In this document: positions 23,601 to 39,182 of the stretch, piece by piece | How the letters are laid out: each line of letters starts with the position of its first letter | How positions within the stretch are numbered: position 1 is the first letter of the stretch | From: Tillus elongatus | Taxonomy: Eukaryota; Arthropoda; Insecta; Coleoptera; Cleridae | DNA length: 64,000 nt | Direction: 5' to 3' | Assembly (NCBI GenBank): GCA_964006375.1 | Contig: OZ023262.1 | Coordinates: 195,363,907 to 195,427,906 of the forward strand | The notes under the pieces: model-generated | The model's database searches: none | Told to the model about the DNA's origin: nothing | What the model saw: only the letters and a program-made list of their open reading frames with translations | Program-made: the position numbers and the translations under genes

Positions 23601-24135
23601 ATCTAACTATTTTGTCAAAAAAGGCGGAATACGAGAATAAGATAATGAGTTGATGCATGTCGATATTTTCATTTTATAGCATCTGTTTTATCAATGTTAT
23701 TGTTTAGTTATTTTATTGTTCTAATTGTTATTATAGTTATTACTGTTATAGGTTAGTTACTTTTATTTTTATGTTAAATATTGACGTACATCATGTATAC
23801 ATTTTGTAGGCGTCATCCGTCATTTTTGTTTTATTTTATTTCATTAAAAAATTATAATTTGATCAAAACATCATAACGTATCAACAGATCTTCATTTGTA
23901 GTTGTCATGATTTCGTATTAATTCAATTTTCTTCTGCCTGAGGATGCTGTCAAGCACAGAAAGGGGCCACAGAAACGATAAAGAACATCCTAGAACATCT
24001 ATATTTCAGAAGGACCACTTGCTCCAGTTAGCTTACACGCTGGCTACGTTCTTCATAAACGAAAACCAACAGTGAAGCCGAAAAGGTGGTCTCCAAGTCT
24101 GAGTCTGTATGTATTATTGTTCTTTGTTTATTACA

Positions 24136-24510
24136 TTATAGTCATATTATCAATGCGATAGATTAAGCAATAACTAACCTAAGCACCAAAGAAAATAACT
24201 TGGATATGCTTGTTGTCATATCATGTTCAGGTCCCCGAAAGTACAAAAGTTATTATAGCAAAAGTTTGTAGATATATTGTCCTCTATTAAAAAACAGGCA
24301 AACCCAAATTGCAGTTTTCCTGGTTAAAACTGTGTCAGAAGCTATGGAAAACTTTTTTGGTAGTCACTCCCTCCACGGCAACCTTAGATCTATTGTGGCT
24401 CACGTCTAATTGCGTAAATTTCACCCGTCAAATCCAGCGCCCCTTGGGGGGCGATAGTTTTAAGGGTGAAAGTTGGTTTGGTAGGTGTACTGCCATCTGA
24501 GTGAAGTCGA
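24136..24510. other. No recognised gene
   Basis: Nothing assignable. The 63-codon ORF at 24309-24500 is unrecognised and may belong to the tandem array that follows. Confidence 0.35.
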
Positions 24511-25080
24511 TTGCCCGTTTCAAAGCTCAAAGAGATATAAACTCTCCCCGATTTCGTCTGACAGCGACATCCGTGAGTGTTTGACTCGAGACGGTATCAT
24601 GAAGTCCCGCACCCGAGCAGCATCCAAAGGAGGCATCAATCTCCAGTTGTGATCCAACCTTAGAGATCTCAGCTCTCCTCTGGGTTCGTCTATACCAGAC
24701 ACCCACCAGTGCTAGACTCAAGGCGACATCCCACGAAGTCCTGCACCTGAGCATCACGCAAGCGAGATCGTTTGTCCATTTCAATGCATACAGTGGTGAC
24801 CTCTAAATCCGGGTGTTTACCACTCCTCAGAGATCCCAACGCCGCCCGTGTCGTTTGGACACCCGACACTCGCCAGCGATTAACCCAAGGCGGTATCATC
24901 ATTAACGCCGCTCCCCAGTGACAACAGAGCGAGATCAATTGTCTATTTCGGAGCGCACAGTGGGAACCTCAAAATCCTGGTGTATGTCACTCGCCAGAGA
25001 TATCCTCCCAGGCACGTCTGAACCTGACCTCCGCCAATGTTTGACTCCAAGCAGTCGCCTCTTATGACAAACCGAAATTG
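24511..25080. repeat. Degenerate GC-richer tandem repeat, ~168-bp period
   Basis: AGAGAT marks unit starts near 24530, 24661, 24828 and 24997. Spacings of 167 and 169 bp separate the last three; the first unit is short. Units share GTTTGACTC/AAGGCGGTATCAT, CGAGATC..TTGTC..TTTC and ACAGTGGGAACCTC-like strings with heavy divergence. All frames have overlapping ORFs of 60-85 codons, as expected when a GC-rich repeat lacks stops. It could be an old minisatellite or a decayed protein repeat; neither is proven. Confidence 0.65.
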
Positions 25081-25645
25081 ACTTACGCTTATTCTTTCAG
25101 TTCGTCCCTGGATCCACAGAGGAAAAACAAGAGTGTTTCTCTTCAAATTTTAATATTTTTTTTTGCACGACCAATTTTACATTTTAATTCAACTACATTG
25201 TTTTCTTGTCTTTTTACGATCGTACACTTAATACTCGGCTTCATTAAAGTAGTATACCGCTTCTATGAAGTCATTAAATAAATAGATATCATAAATCATA
25301 GGGATTATTTTTCGAAAAAAAAAATGCGCATCAATGAAGCTCTCAGAGATCAGATAATGTTTTCGGAATGGCCAAAACAAAGATTCAAAGGACGATAAGG
25401 TTAAGATTTTTAACTGCTAGTACTCAAATTTGCAAACGACCTTTTTGGCAAAAAGGTTAGTGAAGGGGCCAGTAAAGTAATATCTGAAAGGCAATGGCAA
25501 TGAAAGTAGTGAAATAATACTTTTAGAACTTCCGTAACAAAAGGTGCTGATTTCAAAGCATAGAACCAACTATATTAGGTAAGTCACAAATTATGTACTT
25601 ATCATTATTATATAGTGCAGAAAAAATCTATCGACACATATTTTA
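25081..25645. other. No recognised gene
   Basis: AT-rich spacer between the tandem array and a composite repeat. Confidence 0.35.
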
Positions 25646-25651
25646 AAAAGT

Positions 25652-27062
<1,411 letters not shown>

Positions 27063-27550
27063 GGGGCAGAAGGAAATACTCTAAAGCAAGTATTTTAGAA
27101 TGAAAAGCTGTGAATAAATAACCCTCACTATAAGTAATATACAAAAGTGTATTAATATAGAGTTAGCCCAAACCGTTTAATAAGAAACAATATATTGCGA
27201 TATCATGGCAAAGAACAAAATATTATTAAAAATGTCATTATAAAATATTACGTCAAAAAGTAAAAGCATAGTTGCCAATTATTTCGAAAGTCTTTAAAAT
27301 GTGGTCTTCTCACAAACGACTTTGTTCTGCAAAGAAATCGCTAAAACCAAATGTATCTACTCATAGTAAAAAACTAATTCGCACAGCTTTCGGAAATCTA
27401 TTTGGGTCATATGGGATACAACTTTGGGAGGTGACAAACCTTAGATAATCAAAATAGTACAAACATTTCAATAAAAAGTGGTGGAATATAGCAAATTTAG
27501 CTTGATATATTTCTAGTTGCATAATTATCTCGATAAAACACAATACATCG
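27063..27550. other. No recognised gene
   Basis: AT-rich; a minus-strand 60-codon ORF at 27361-27543 is unrecognised. Confidence 0.35.
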
Positions 27551-27551
27551 G

Positions 27552-27842
27552 CCTCGGTAGCTCAGACTGTAAAACGTCAGCACGCTATGCAGGCCCGCGT
27601 TCTCAGATCATCATCATCACTTATTGATAGTTACGTTAACTACACAGTGAAAAAATAACAACTACTGAGGCCGTGACATTATGTCTGTATTTACATATCG
27701 CCGGTTGGACGAGACGCTTAAGCGCCTGTCCCGTGTACCATGGAATGTTAGGCATCTAAAAATACTTTGCAAAATGCACTGGTTCGGGAAACTTTCTAAA
27801 TTAGCCATAGTTGCCTTAAGGCCGAAGTAAAAAAAAAAACAG
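27552..27842 (+). mobile_element. tRNA-derived SINE, divergent copy
   Basis: The head CGGCCTCGGTAGCTCAGACT carries a box A-like site (TAGCTCAG..TG); box B (GCGTTCTCAGATC) is decayed. The 3' end AGCCATAGTTGCCTTAAGGC, CGAAGT and an A-run match the tails of the SINEs at 61.2 and 43.8 kb (GGCCATAGTCGC..AGGCCGACGTTAAAGTA). The body between is only partly alignable, so this may be a sister subfamily. No clean target-site duplication. Confidence 0.65.
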
Positions 27843-28540
27843 AATAATAAACAGAAACAAACATTATAACATGCTTGCCGATAAGCTACCACAGAAACTG
27901 TCCATTAATCCACTACCAGCGCGTCGTCTCAAGTAAATTTAGCCGTCTGACCTTGCTAGAATCTTGACATTTAAAAGCGTCATAACAATCGACATAAGGT
28001 TAGTCCCATTGGCGTTTTTGCAAAACTGCCCCTCTCGGTAATAAAACCGACTTGTCTAGCGAAATTTTGATATTACACACGAAGAGAACGGTACTAAGAG
28101 TGGCAAGTTTAATAATTGACACCCTGTATAAATTAAAACGTTGCGTGTCTAACCTGTCAGCAATAACAGCGCGCCACCGGTTGTTAACACGTATCTGTGT
28201 GGCAATTATCTCTTCATTAAAATCGATTCAGATTACAAATATAGCCACAACAAAACCAATTACTAGACAAATGGTCAATGCGTTATTTTAGCGCCATACT
28301 GCCCAATAGCGCCGATTTTGCTAAAGTACCCGTAGTTCTTGCTATATACCAACCTTAGCTGCTTTTAACTTTCTGTTGGAACATAACATACGTTTTTAAA
28401 AAGATTTGCTACGAAATTCAAACACTCGTATACCTCACAGGAACATTGTATAATGAATATAGATATGGCAGTTTTGTGTGTACTAATTTTTGCGAATTTT
28501 TCGTAAAACGAAAAATTCACTAATGGATGAGATCTGTGTT
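27843..28540. other. Unassigned repeat-derived DNA
   Basis: GACACCCTGTATAAATT at about 28119 is an ITm-type terminus. The 28240-28310 segment resembles 20810-20880. AATTTTTCGTAAAACGAAAAATTCACTAATGG (28495-28525) is a truncated hairpin end of the (TA)n family, just before the next (TA)n tract. Confidence 0.45.
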
Positions 28541-29440
<900 letters not shown>

Positions 29441-30385
29441 AGTTTTTGCCTATTTACACATATACAGGGTGACGCATTTCTACGGTAAAGCTCAATATAT
29501 TCGCTATTATACAAGATATGAGAAAAGAGTATAATATACGTTAACTATAGGGTGTCTCGAGCTATGTTTTATAAACGTATGTTGACAATCGCAGGGCGGT
29601 CCATAAGTCGTTGGTGATACACGCTTTATTTTTTAATAAAACACCCGTTATGTTATTGCATTTTTGTGTTTTTTGTTGGATTTATACAGTGTTTGCTTTT
29701 ACATAGCGTATAAAATTTTATTCTATTCTTTTAAATTTTGTTACGTTCGACAAGTTGTTACCACTATCTTACTACATTCTCCATGCAAATAAAACAAATT
29801 CAAAATATCTGTATTTGAATAGTTTCCATAGTTTTCCATTATGCTCAGAATTCAATTGAAGAGTACTTACTACCTATGTACTTATTTTGCAACAATCTAT
29901 AACCGCCAAAAATAATAAAAACAGGTAGTTTGTAAGCTATTATGACAACTGTGGTGCATTTCTACTTGGATGATGGGGGAAGTTTTTTCTAGGGACTTAG
30001 CGAATGTAATGTAAAGTACTCTCATTTCCAGTCCTGCCACCTTTATTTGTTTAGACCCGTCTGTATACCATATAGATGAGTTGTCCGTCAGAATTTCGCT
30101 GGCTTTGCCCTATGCTTGGCGCTCACTTATGACCACGTCAAATGAAGTATGAAGTCCAGTTTAGCTGGTATGGGAAAGAAACTTGCTGAAACTAGTGCAA
30201 TGATGCATAAAATGTGTGTACAAATACTCAGTCATAATAATTTTCACAGATTATTATTTTTATAAAGACACATATTTGGAAAAATGTGGATCAAGAGAAA
30301 AACTTCAGGAAAACCTGGTACAATTGTTGAAGTGTGAAAGCTACAAGTGCTGCTGAAGGCAGAGTCATAGTTCTGACGCCCTATT
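29441..30385. other. ITm-type terminus then unassigned DNA
   Basis: TATACAGGGTGACGCA at 29459-29474 starts a ~240-bp sequence that recurs inverted at 35440-35655 (which ends TGCGTCACCCTGTATA). Both include ATAGGGTGTCTCRAGCT. The remainder to 30.39 kb is unassigned. Confidence 0.55.
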
Positions 30386-30588
30386 TAAACATCCTTTCGT
30401 TTCGACTTTTAACCTTCTTTCCCATATTTTGATGGGGAGGGTGCAATTTTGGATTTTTAAATAGGCGATGTATTTTTTTAAATAAAATTCACATCTACGC
30501 AAGAAACTAGGTATGTGTGCAAGAAAACATTAATTTCCCCATTCGGTTACGAAACAATGGTTTATTAGGTTAAAATACAAAAAGTCTG

Positions 30589-31862
<1,274 letters not shown>

Positions 31863-31984
31863 CCATTTATGTATCAAGTCTGTTGTCATGGACGTTGACG
31901 TTGCTTATTATTTGCTTCCCTGGAAACGCTTTATTTTTACTTAAGTCAATTGAGAATTTCGACAGTTTGACGATCATTTCCCAG

Positions 31985-32990
31985 TTTGTTGCCCAATTAA
32001 ACATGAAAAATTATTTTAATGTGCAAGTTGATATGTTGTTAATTTTGGAACATGGCAAAGTAACGAATACTGAATTCGAAAGGAACCATTACATACGATT
32101 AATAGAAACTAACTATAATTCCCATCTCTACTGGAAACCACGAGTTGTACTACTGGCAGCTTGAAATAGAAACCACGAGTTCGGAAGAAAACTAAAACTG
32201 AAGAAAAAAGTGCACTTGGCGTTTTTGGGAGCGGTAGTTGTTGTCTCGCATGTAAGTACCAGGAGGCTTGCTAGAGATGCTGTAATGAGTCCAAAATCAG
32301 TTGTAAACATATTGCACTTATACAAACTTCCTCCATATCACATCACACTGCACCAAGAGCTATCCGTACAAGATTTTACAAAGCTATTTTCCATAATTGT
32401 GGGTAGGTTGGATTTTAATTTATCTCTTATCAGTAGAAATTTACCCTTTTTCTTTGTTTAAGGTAAATACACACAATATGCACTACTGGGCGGCGGAAAA
32501 TTCCTACTGGACAATTACTCTGCGAAATCAACAACCATGGTCAACTAATGTCAGAACTATTTTTTTAATGTGAATTTAAATGGATAAATGTACACTATTT
32601 TTAAGAAACCAATTACTTAAATTATTAAACCAAAATCTAAACCCAAACATGTGGTTTCAATAGGATAGAGCTGTACCCTATTATACAATACAGGCCCCTA
32701 ATCATTTGAATGGCATATTTGAAAACAGGTGGTTTGGTCGAGCAGGTCTGGGCAACTGGTTTGCTAGGTTCCGGTTTTGACCCCAGTTGATTATTTCTTT
32801 TGGGGTTTTATTAAGGACAAAGTGATGGCGATTGCCTCTACAACTTCAGATGATATGAAAAACAAACCGCTTTGCCTGCTTATTAGTGATACATGAAATC
32901 TTGCAGTACGGGTTTCATTTAGAAGAAGAATGAGAAAGTGTTTTGAAGTTAAAGGGGGTGCATTTAGAACAAGTTTTCACGCATGATGGA
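31985..32990 (+). pseudogene. ITm transposase relic, nearly full length
   Basis: Ordered pieces of one transposase: N-terminal helix-turn-helix VDMLLILEHGKVTNTEFERN (32025-32085); second HTH/linker LGAVVVVSHVSTRRLARDAV and KSVVNILHLYKLPPYHITLH (32220-32350); NTHNMHYWAAENSYW (32465-32510); INGQMYTIFLRNQLLKLLNQ (32580-32650); the second catalytic block MWFQ-stop-DRAVPYYTIQAP (32650-32700); NRWFGRAGLGNWFARF (32720-32770); and DYFFWGFIKDKVM-like reading near 32790-32830 by frame change. The first catalytic block (FTDEA) is unreadable near 32400-32460. Length matches the usual ~340 residues. At least five disruptions. The nearest relative in the window is the relic at 41.47 kb. Confidence 0.85.
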
Positions 32991-33291
32991 TGATAAACAA
33001 ATCACAATTTATGTGCTAACATTTTATTTGTAGTTTAAGATAATAGTAATGTCATAATGTCGTACCCGTATGAGGAAATCAAAAATTATTTTGCACACAT
33101 ACCTAGTTTGTTACGTAGATTCAAATTTTATAAAAAAAAGTACATCACCCCATTTGAAAATTCAAAGCGACCCCTGCCACTCAAAATATAAATGAGGGGC
33201 AAATGTCAAAATTCACCAGAATTTCACAAACAAAAACTGAACTGTTTTTGAGAAAGAAACAACACTTTAAAAACTCACCCAGGCACATTGT

Positions 33292-34020
33292 ATTAATATA
33301 TTTTAAAATTATCGAAGGACGTCCCTTGTATTATGAATATAACAATTTTGTCGCACGATAACATGAAGTGAATGTAAATGAAGCTAGGAACATACAATAG
33401 GCTAAAGTTTTCTGTATCGAGATTTTCTAAAGTTTGGTCGACACCAGACGAAACTACAAAGTTGATGAAAATTTAAATGCATACAACCTAAGCTTAAAGA
33501 AACTAAAAGTTTTGGTATTTTTCAGCCATGCTGTACATCAAATTAACTTGATGAAATTCAGTGGCGATACATCCAACAATTTATAATTTAATTTTCTTTG
33601 AACTAGAGACGAAACATTATATTTCTCGTGGTTCCGAGAACGTCAAACTTTGCCTAACACAGAAGAGTCCATTGAAACATAATTAGCCTAAAAGCAAAGG
33701 CGACTAGGATCAGGCAAAACATTAAACTACACAGATAAATTGCGCAGAGGCTGCTCGTAGAATATCCAAATATGTAATGGGTTGTAGCGAATATCGAAAG
33801 AAAACATCGAGATGGAATAAGCGCTTGAGATGACATTCGGTGTGTGTAAGTAGCTGTAGAAATTGTATTATATTAGGATTAGGAGACGTATATTCCCTTG
33901 ACGAGCAGTGCCAGAAAACAGGTACACCCATTTTTAATATGAAAGTTGCTTAAACGTACAACTCCTATAGGGTTATTTCAAAAACACTGTAATTTTGAAA
34001 CTCTTATTTTTAATCGAAAA
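33292..34020. other. No recognised gene
   Basis: Unassigned; overlapping minus-strand ORFs at 33654-33836 and 33722-33931 show no motif. Confidence 0.35.
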
Positions 34021-34024
34021 AAAT

Positions 34025-34615
<591 letters not shown>

Positions 34616-35039
34616 GAAGACACAGGATGTTAAGAATTGTAGTTTTTTTTTTGTGGTAGTGGTATTCTTTAAAAAATATGTTTCCTAATTTTGTACATGT
34701 GTTACGCGTTAAGGTAGTTACAAGTAAACATTTTCAAAAGTTAAAATTATTATATAGGGGGTCGTGGTTTCTTTGGCCCAACCGATTTTTTTACAATGGT
34801 ACTGTCTTTTGTGTCTTTGACTTGAGTTCCTTACACTCTTCATAAACTTTTTGGTGTGCTGCTTCTTTTTCATATGTGCAATCATTTTCGAATGAATACC
34901 TAAGCAAAATATCCTAAAAATACTAACAGGCTAATCTTCAAGTCATTTGTGAAAAATTACAAGTTAAAGTAGACACATGACTTTAATAATCTGACGTATA
35001 AGTTTAAAGATAAATTATTGTGTTTATTTGCTAAACAAA
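34616..35039. other. No recognised gene
   Basis: AT-rich spacer; nothing assigned. Confidence 0.35.
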
Positions 35040-35177
35040 ATGGCAAATTTTAGACATGCCAAGCTGGCTGATATACATCTTATGTCTGTGCTTGCTACCA
35101 GGAATGCATGTGAGGCTAAACGGTGGTGTGTTCGAAGAAACGATGGAAGTTTATCCATCAGCCATAGACTTTTATAA
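35040..35177 (+). pseudogene. N-terminal fragment of an ITm transposase (DUF4817-like)
   Basis: A 45-codon open reading, MANFRHAKLADIHLMSVLAT, then RNACEAKRWCVRRNDGSLSI to a TAA. It matches the N-terminal helix-turn-helix of the DUF4817-type transposases (..ADIHFMYGLARGNAREAARLY..), the domain also found intact at residues 1-60 of the 55-kb transposase. Nothing downstream continues it; a purine microsatellite starts 33 bp later. Too short to act. Confidence 0.65.
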
Positions 35178-35210
35178 TTGTTAGTTGTTAACTTGAGTCA
35201 GACTTGCAGC

Positions 35211-35225
35211 AAGAAAAAGAAAGAA

Positions 35226-35256
<31 letters not shown>

Positions 35257-35291
35257 AAGAGAGAAAGAGAGAGAGAGAGAGAAAGAGAGAT
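35211..35291 (+). repeat. (GA)n/(GAAA)n purine tract
   Basis: About 80 bp of GA and GAAA on the plus strand; the Glu/Arg- and Ser/Leu-rich ORFs across it are artefacts. Confidence 0.95.
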
Positions 35292-35439
35292 GTAAGGAGA
35301 TCCTTCCATGCGTTTCACGATAAATTACAAAAATCGACCTGTTACGGCATCTCGGTTTTTCGACGAATAACATAAACGAAGACCTCTCTGAATGGGTCAT
35401 TTTCCTGGGACTCTGCTATCTATTGGTCAAACAATTAAA

Positions 35440-35772
35440 CGAAAATCGAAAACGAGTAACGCTATCAGTTTTTTCCTTACAAACATTTATTATAATTCAA
35501 TGTAAAATGCAAAACTACCATAATCTAAGGGGTGTGCTATTAAAAAATAAAGAAAATGGGCCAGCCCGTGATTGTCAAAATAATTTTACACGATACAGCT
35601 TGAGACACCCTATAATTAACGTATTCACGTTTTTTTCTTGTATTGTCTATAATAGTGCGTCACCCTGTATATATGTAAACAAATAAAAACTAAAACCAAC
35701 ACCGGATGTGGGTTCTAGTGGACCTAGCTCGCGCTCATTTAAAGAAATCGCTTCAATATTCAAAAGTCACGA
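35440..35772 (-). repeat. ITm-type terminal segment plus (TA)n-family right module
   Basis: 35440-35655 is the inverted partner of 29462-29700 and ends TGCGTCACCCTGTATA. It is followed by the family's right module in forward sense (CACCGGATGTGGGTTC, GCTCGCGCTCATTTAAA). A retroviral-type LTR cuts the module at about 35772. Confidence 0.7.
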
Positions 35773-36190
35773 GTCGACTTTGGGGTTAACATGAGTGACT
35801 TTTTAAAACAATTTTATTTTACTATTACAAAAAATACACTAAATTATACATATAGAATACAAATACAAAAATACAGATATCAACACAAATGTGATATAAA
35901 ATTACTCAGCACGAAATGAGTCAAACTAAACTGCGACGAGAAGTGAACGATGAGTCTCCGTGCTATGCCCTGTTATATAATTATGGATGAGGCGTCGATT
36001 GTTCTTGGATGCAGGTGTCTATCTGTGCATCCGCTATTTCATTGTTCCTTGTTGCCTTAGTTGGATCAGCTTCGTCATATATCCATGGAAATGCTATCTT
36101 TGCGGTTTTACTCTCTATTGTCTTACACTGTATCACTTTGTATAATAATAGGCTATTGTTCCCGATGCTGGTATCTCGCGGTTTGCCTAT
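35773..36190 (-). mobile_element. Probable solo LTR inserted in a (TA)n-family copy
   Basis: The right module of the family stops at GAGTCGAC (35765-35775) and resumes at TATAGCGATTTTTTTCT (36190), so about 415 bp are inserted. On the minus strand the insert has TTATATAACAGGGC (TATA box), ACTCATCGTTCAC and CGCAGTTTAGTTTGACTC further on (initiator region), and AGTAAAATAAAATTG as a polyadenylation signal. That is U3-R-U5 order. No gag or pol flanks it, hence solo. Exact ends and target duplication were not resolved. Confidence 0.55.
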
Positions 36191-36900
36191 AGCGATTTTT
36201 TTCTAATAAATGTCGCTGAAAATTATAAACTATTAAACCAAAAGCTCTATGATTAAAACTACTGCCAAAGAATCAGAGAACGGGTTTATTTGAAATTAAT
36301 TTTCTGGAATTTTTTTAGTAAAGTTAAGAACAATGACGGTTGAAGCCGAAACTTAAGACTTTGTAAAAGACACTTCTTGCAACATTTTCTCTACATAACC
36401 CGTATATGTTTCAGGTTCATTCCGTAAAAGTTGCCAATTTTGACGTTTCCGATCGCAACTTTAACGTTTTAATAGGAATAACTAAACAATTCTAAAAGTT
36501 ATTTCTCTGTTATTTCTTAAGCCTTTTGTTCCAAAAAAATGAATCTCTGTAATATACAATAAATTTTGTCATCCACACAAAATATTTTGGTTTTGTGCGT
36601 TTCTCTGGTCATCGGTGGCACCCAAATTTTTTGTTTAAATGCCTATAACTTTTTTTCTTTTAACTTAGAGATGTAGATTTTGGTGTGTAGTATATTTTTT
36701 GTACCAAATTTGGTTGCCATAGCTCTGTTATTTTCGGATAGAAAAAAAAATTCAAAGAAAATTTAAAATTTTCCAGCTAAAACTGGCCCTATTTTCCTAG
36801 CTAACGAACGTATCCGAGCCACTTACAAAAAGAAGCACCTACCAAATTTCATCAACATCGGCATATTATTTTTTGAGTTATCGGTGTGATACACATATAC
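36191..36900 (+). repeat. (TA)n-family body and left module, copy D
   Basis: Continues the interrupted copy: AGAATCAGAGAACGGGT (36258), ACCGTCATT-type stretch, GTTTCAGGTTCATTCCG, an extra segment with CAAAATATTTTGGTTTTGTG, then CAAATTTGGTTGCCATAGC and GAGTTATCGGTGTGATACAC at its end. It has no (TA)n tract; an ITm element starts within a few bases. Confidence 0.8.
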
Positions 36901-37653
36901 ACAGGTTTCCTGAGAACTTGGACCGTTAGCCGTACATCACGAACTACTCTGATTTAAATTTTTGGAAGTAAGTTTTCTATAATTATCTATTCAAAGAAAA
37001 TAGTTTTAGCTTGAGATCGTTTCCCGTTATACCAGAAATGAATATCAACTTCCTTATGTCAAATAGAACACACTAAATATTATTACATTTTTAGATTCCC
37101 TGTTAAATTTTAATATGACTTCATGTCATAGCTGGTACTTATTTCTAATAGTTTCTAAAATATGAGGACCTGAAGACAAAAATTGACATCTGAAGATGTT
37201 GAATAAAGCTGTTTTTGTTAACTGAGTTTTATCTCTTCAGCTACAATTTTACACTATTACATCGCTGAAATATTGTTTGATCTCATGCAGTTGACCGTTC
37301 CTGAGGAATTTGTACAGGGTTCTCCTAAAACATTAATATTTTCCAGAAACTTCAGTAACTTGACTTTTTTAAATGAAACACCCTGTGTATTATTGCATAT
37401 TTGAATCCCGCGTTTAATTTTTGACGGAAATATATTTTATATTATCTTTGCGTCCTAACCAAAATATTTCATTATTTTTTTTAAATTTGAATCACTTTTC
37501 AGATCTGACCGGTTTTTATTTTATTTTATAAAATAAATCGACGGGGAATAATGCATCTCTACTCTGGAAAAATACTTTTACTTCAATAGTTTTTACCAAT
37601 GGTAAATTAAAAAATATCGCGAAAAGTACATAATGGGAAAATAAAACAACATT

Positions 37654-39182
37654 ATAATAGAATCGGAAGCAAAATGTTGGAAAGGGTCCCCATCGAGCAG
37701 GCCGGTTTTAGACTAGGGAGAAGCTGCACAGATCAGATCATGTCACTCACAACCCATATTGAAGCAGGCTACCAAGATAAACGGAAAACATCAGCCATGT
37801 TCGTCGACCCCTCTGCAGCTTACGATACTGTGTGGAGGCATGGACTACTCTACAAACTTTATCAAACAGTCCCATGCAAACAAACCCTGCAACTTATTGA
37901 TAACATGGTTACTGGTAGGGTTTTCCGGGTCATACTGGGCAGCAAAACGAGTTCCTCAAGGACGCTTAATGATGGTCTTCCGCAAGGATCTGTCCTGTCC
38001 CCACTGTTTTTCAACCTTTATATCTCTTACATGCCTAAAACTAGATCTCGAAAGTTCGGCTATGCGGATGACTGGGTACTAGCCACACAACACCGTCTCT
38101 TTGAAGAAACAGAAACTGTCCTCTCTTCAGACTTGGCGAGCTTGCGGACGTATTTCCGTAAATGGAGACTGAGGTCAAACCCCAATAAAACGGAGACGGC
38201 GTGCTACCATCTCTCTAACAAGGCAGCGAATAGATAGCTCTACTTTGAGGATACTTTACTGCGCCACAACACACCCGATATATCTTGGTGTCACCCTAGA
38301 TAGGACATTGACCTATAAGAGGCATCTGGAGAACACGGCTGCGAAGCTGCGAACTCAGAACAACATCCTCCACAAGCTATGCGGTACCACATGGGGCTCA
38401 ACCGCTGAAACATTAAGATCCTCAGCACTTGAGCTGGCTTACTCAACTGCAGAATACGATGCACCGATCTGGCTCGACAGTGCGCATACCCAAAGGGTGT
38501 ACACACAACTAAACCAAGCCATAATCAGCGGAACTCTAAAATCGACTCCTATCGAATGGCTACCAATACTGAGTCATATATCTCCTCCAGATCTCCGGCG
38601 CAAGGCAGCTCTTCTCCGATAATATAAACGTATACAAGGCAGCCCTCAACCTTCCATACACCAGGATACGGTTAAATCGTGCAGAAACAGACTACGATCC
38701 AGAAGACAAACCATAAGAACTGCAAGCGAACTACACACGTCACAGTTCGACCCCATAGATTCTTGGGAGCGAAAATGGACAGACAACTGCCCCCTCAACT
38801 CAGAAATCTTCCGTTCATAAGAATGAAACCTCCCGCCTTCGAACAGCCCCGCAAAATATGGACATCACTGGACAGAATACGCACCAACCATGGCATGTGC
38901 GCGGACTTACTACACAAATGGGGTAGGGCGCAATCTGCGCGGTGTGACTGCGGAGCGGAAAAGCAGACCGTTCAACATATGGTGATGGAATGCCCACATA
39001 CAGCATATGAGGGAAACTTTGACGACTTCCTGGTGGCAACTGACGTATCAATTGACTATGTATCAAATTTGAATATGTGCTTGTAAATTAGAATAACCTG
39101 TTATTTCTTTTTGTACACTTTTTATGTATTTTTGTACACTTTTATGCGTTTTATGACATGTGCAACCACACGGTAAATAAAT
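37654..39182 (+). mobile_element. 5'-truncated jockey-like LINE with 15-bp target-site duplication
   Basis: The LINE starts mid-RT and ends with a 3' UTR and TAAATAAATAA tail. AAATAAAACAACATT occurs directly before it (37639-37653) and directly after it (39183-39197). This is a textbook target-primed reverse-transcription insertion. The host DNA is the long-TIR element at 36.9-40.7 kb, so the LINE is the younger of the two. Confidence 0.93.
37663..39086 (+). pseudogene. Jockey-like LINE reverse transcriptase and C-terminus
   Basis: RT (187-codon ORF, 37674-38237): IEQAGFRLGRSCTDQIMSLT, AMFVDPSAAYDTVWRHGLLY, GLPQGSVLSPLFFNLYI and KFGYADDWVLAT, so both catalytic Asp pairs are readable, though the usual DLSAAYD is DPSAAYD. 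A stop at 38235 and a frameshift lead to YLGVTLDRTLTYKRHLENTA, KLCGTTWGSTAETLRSSALE and WLPILSHISPPDLRRKAALL (38245-38622). After another shift (38679-39086) comes PRKIWTSLDRIRTNHGMCAD and CDCGAEKQTVQHMVMECPHT, the C-terminal zinc-knuckle (C-x-C..H-x4-C), ending VSNLNMCL. Endonuclease and the first RT blocks are absent through 5' truncation. There is no RNase H. Only three or four disruptions, so a fairly young copy. Confidence 0.9.

Larger units (their letters stand above)
21213..24119 (+). mobile_element. Penelope-like element (PLE) with inverted terminal repeats
   Basis: An RT plus GIY-YIG reading (22440-23600) lies between two inverted copies of a ~380-bp sequence: 21213-21585 (reverse) and 23734-24119 (forward). 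Both share CGTCATCCGTCATTT, TTGATCAAAACATCA, CAACAGATCTT, CTGAGGATGCT and CTTCATAAACG at roughly 75-80% identity. Penelope-like elements are known for terminal repeats (pLTRs) in direct or inverted order. A foreign LINE 3' end (21586-22430) is inserted just inside the left repeat. Confidence 0.85.

Noticed and set aside
24511..25080. CRISPR array or rRNA-like spacer
   Set aside because: Units are long, divergent and lack a repeat/spacer structure; the window is eukaryotic.
27552..27625. Functional tRNA gene
   Set aside because: Box A is fair but box B is decayed, no cloverleaf closes, and a SINE body and A-rich tail follow.
35178..35400. Glu/Arg- and Ser/Leu-rich ORFs
   Set aside because: Generated by the (GA)n tract.
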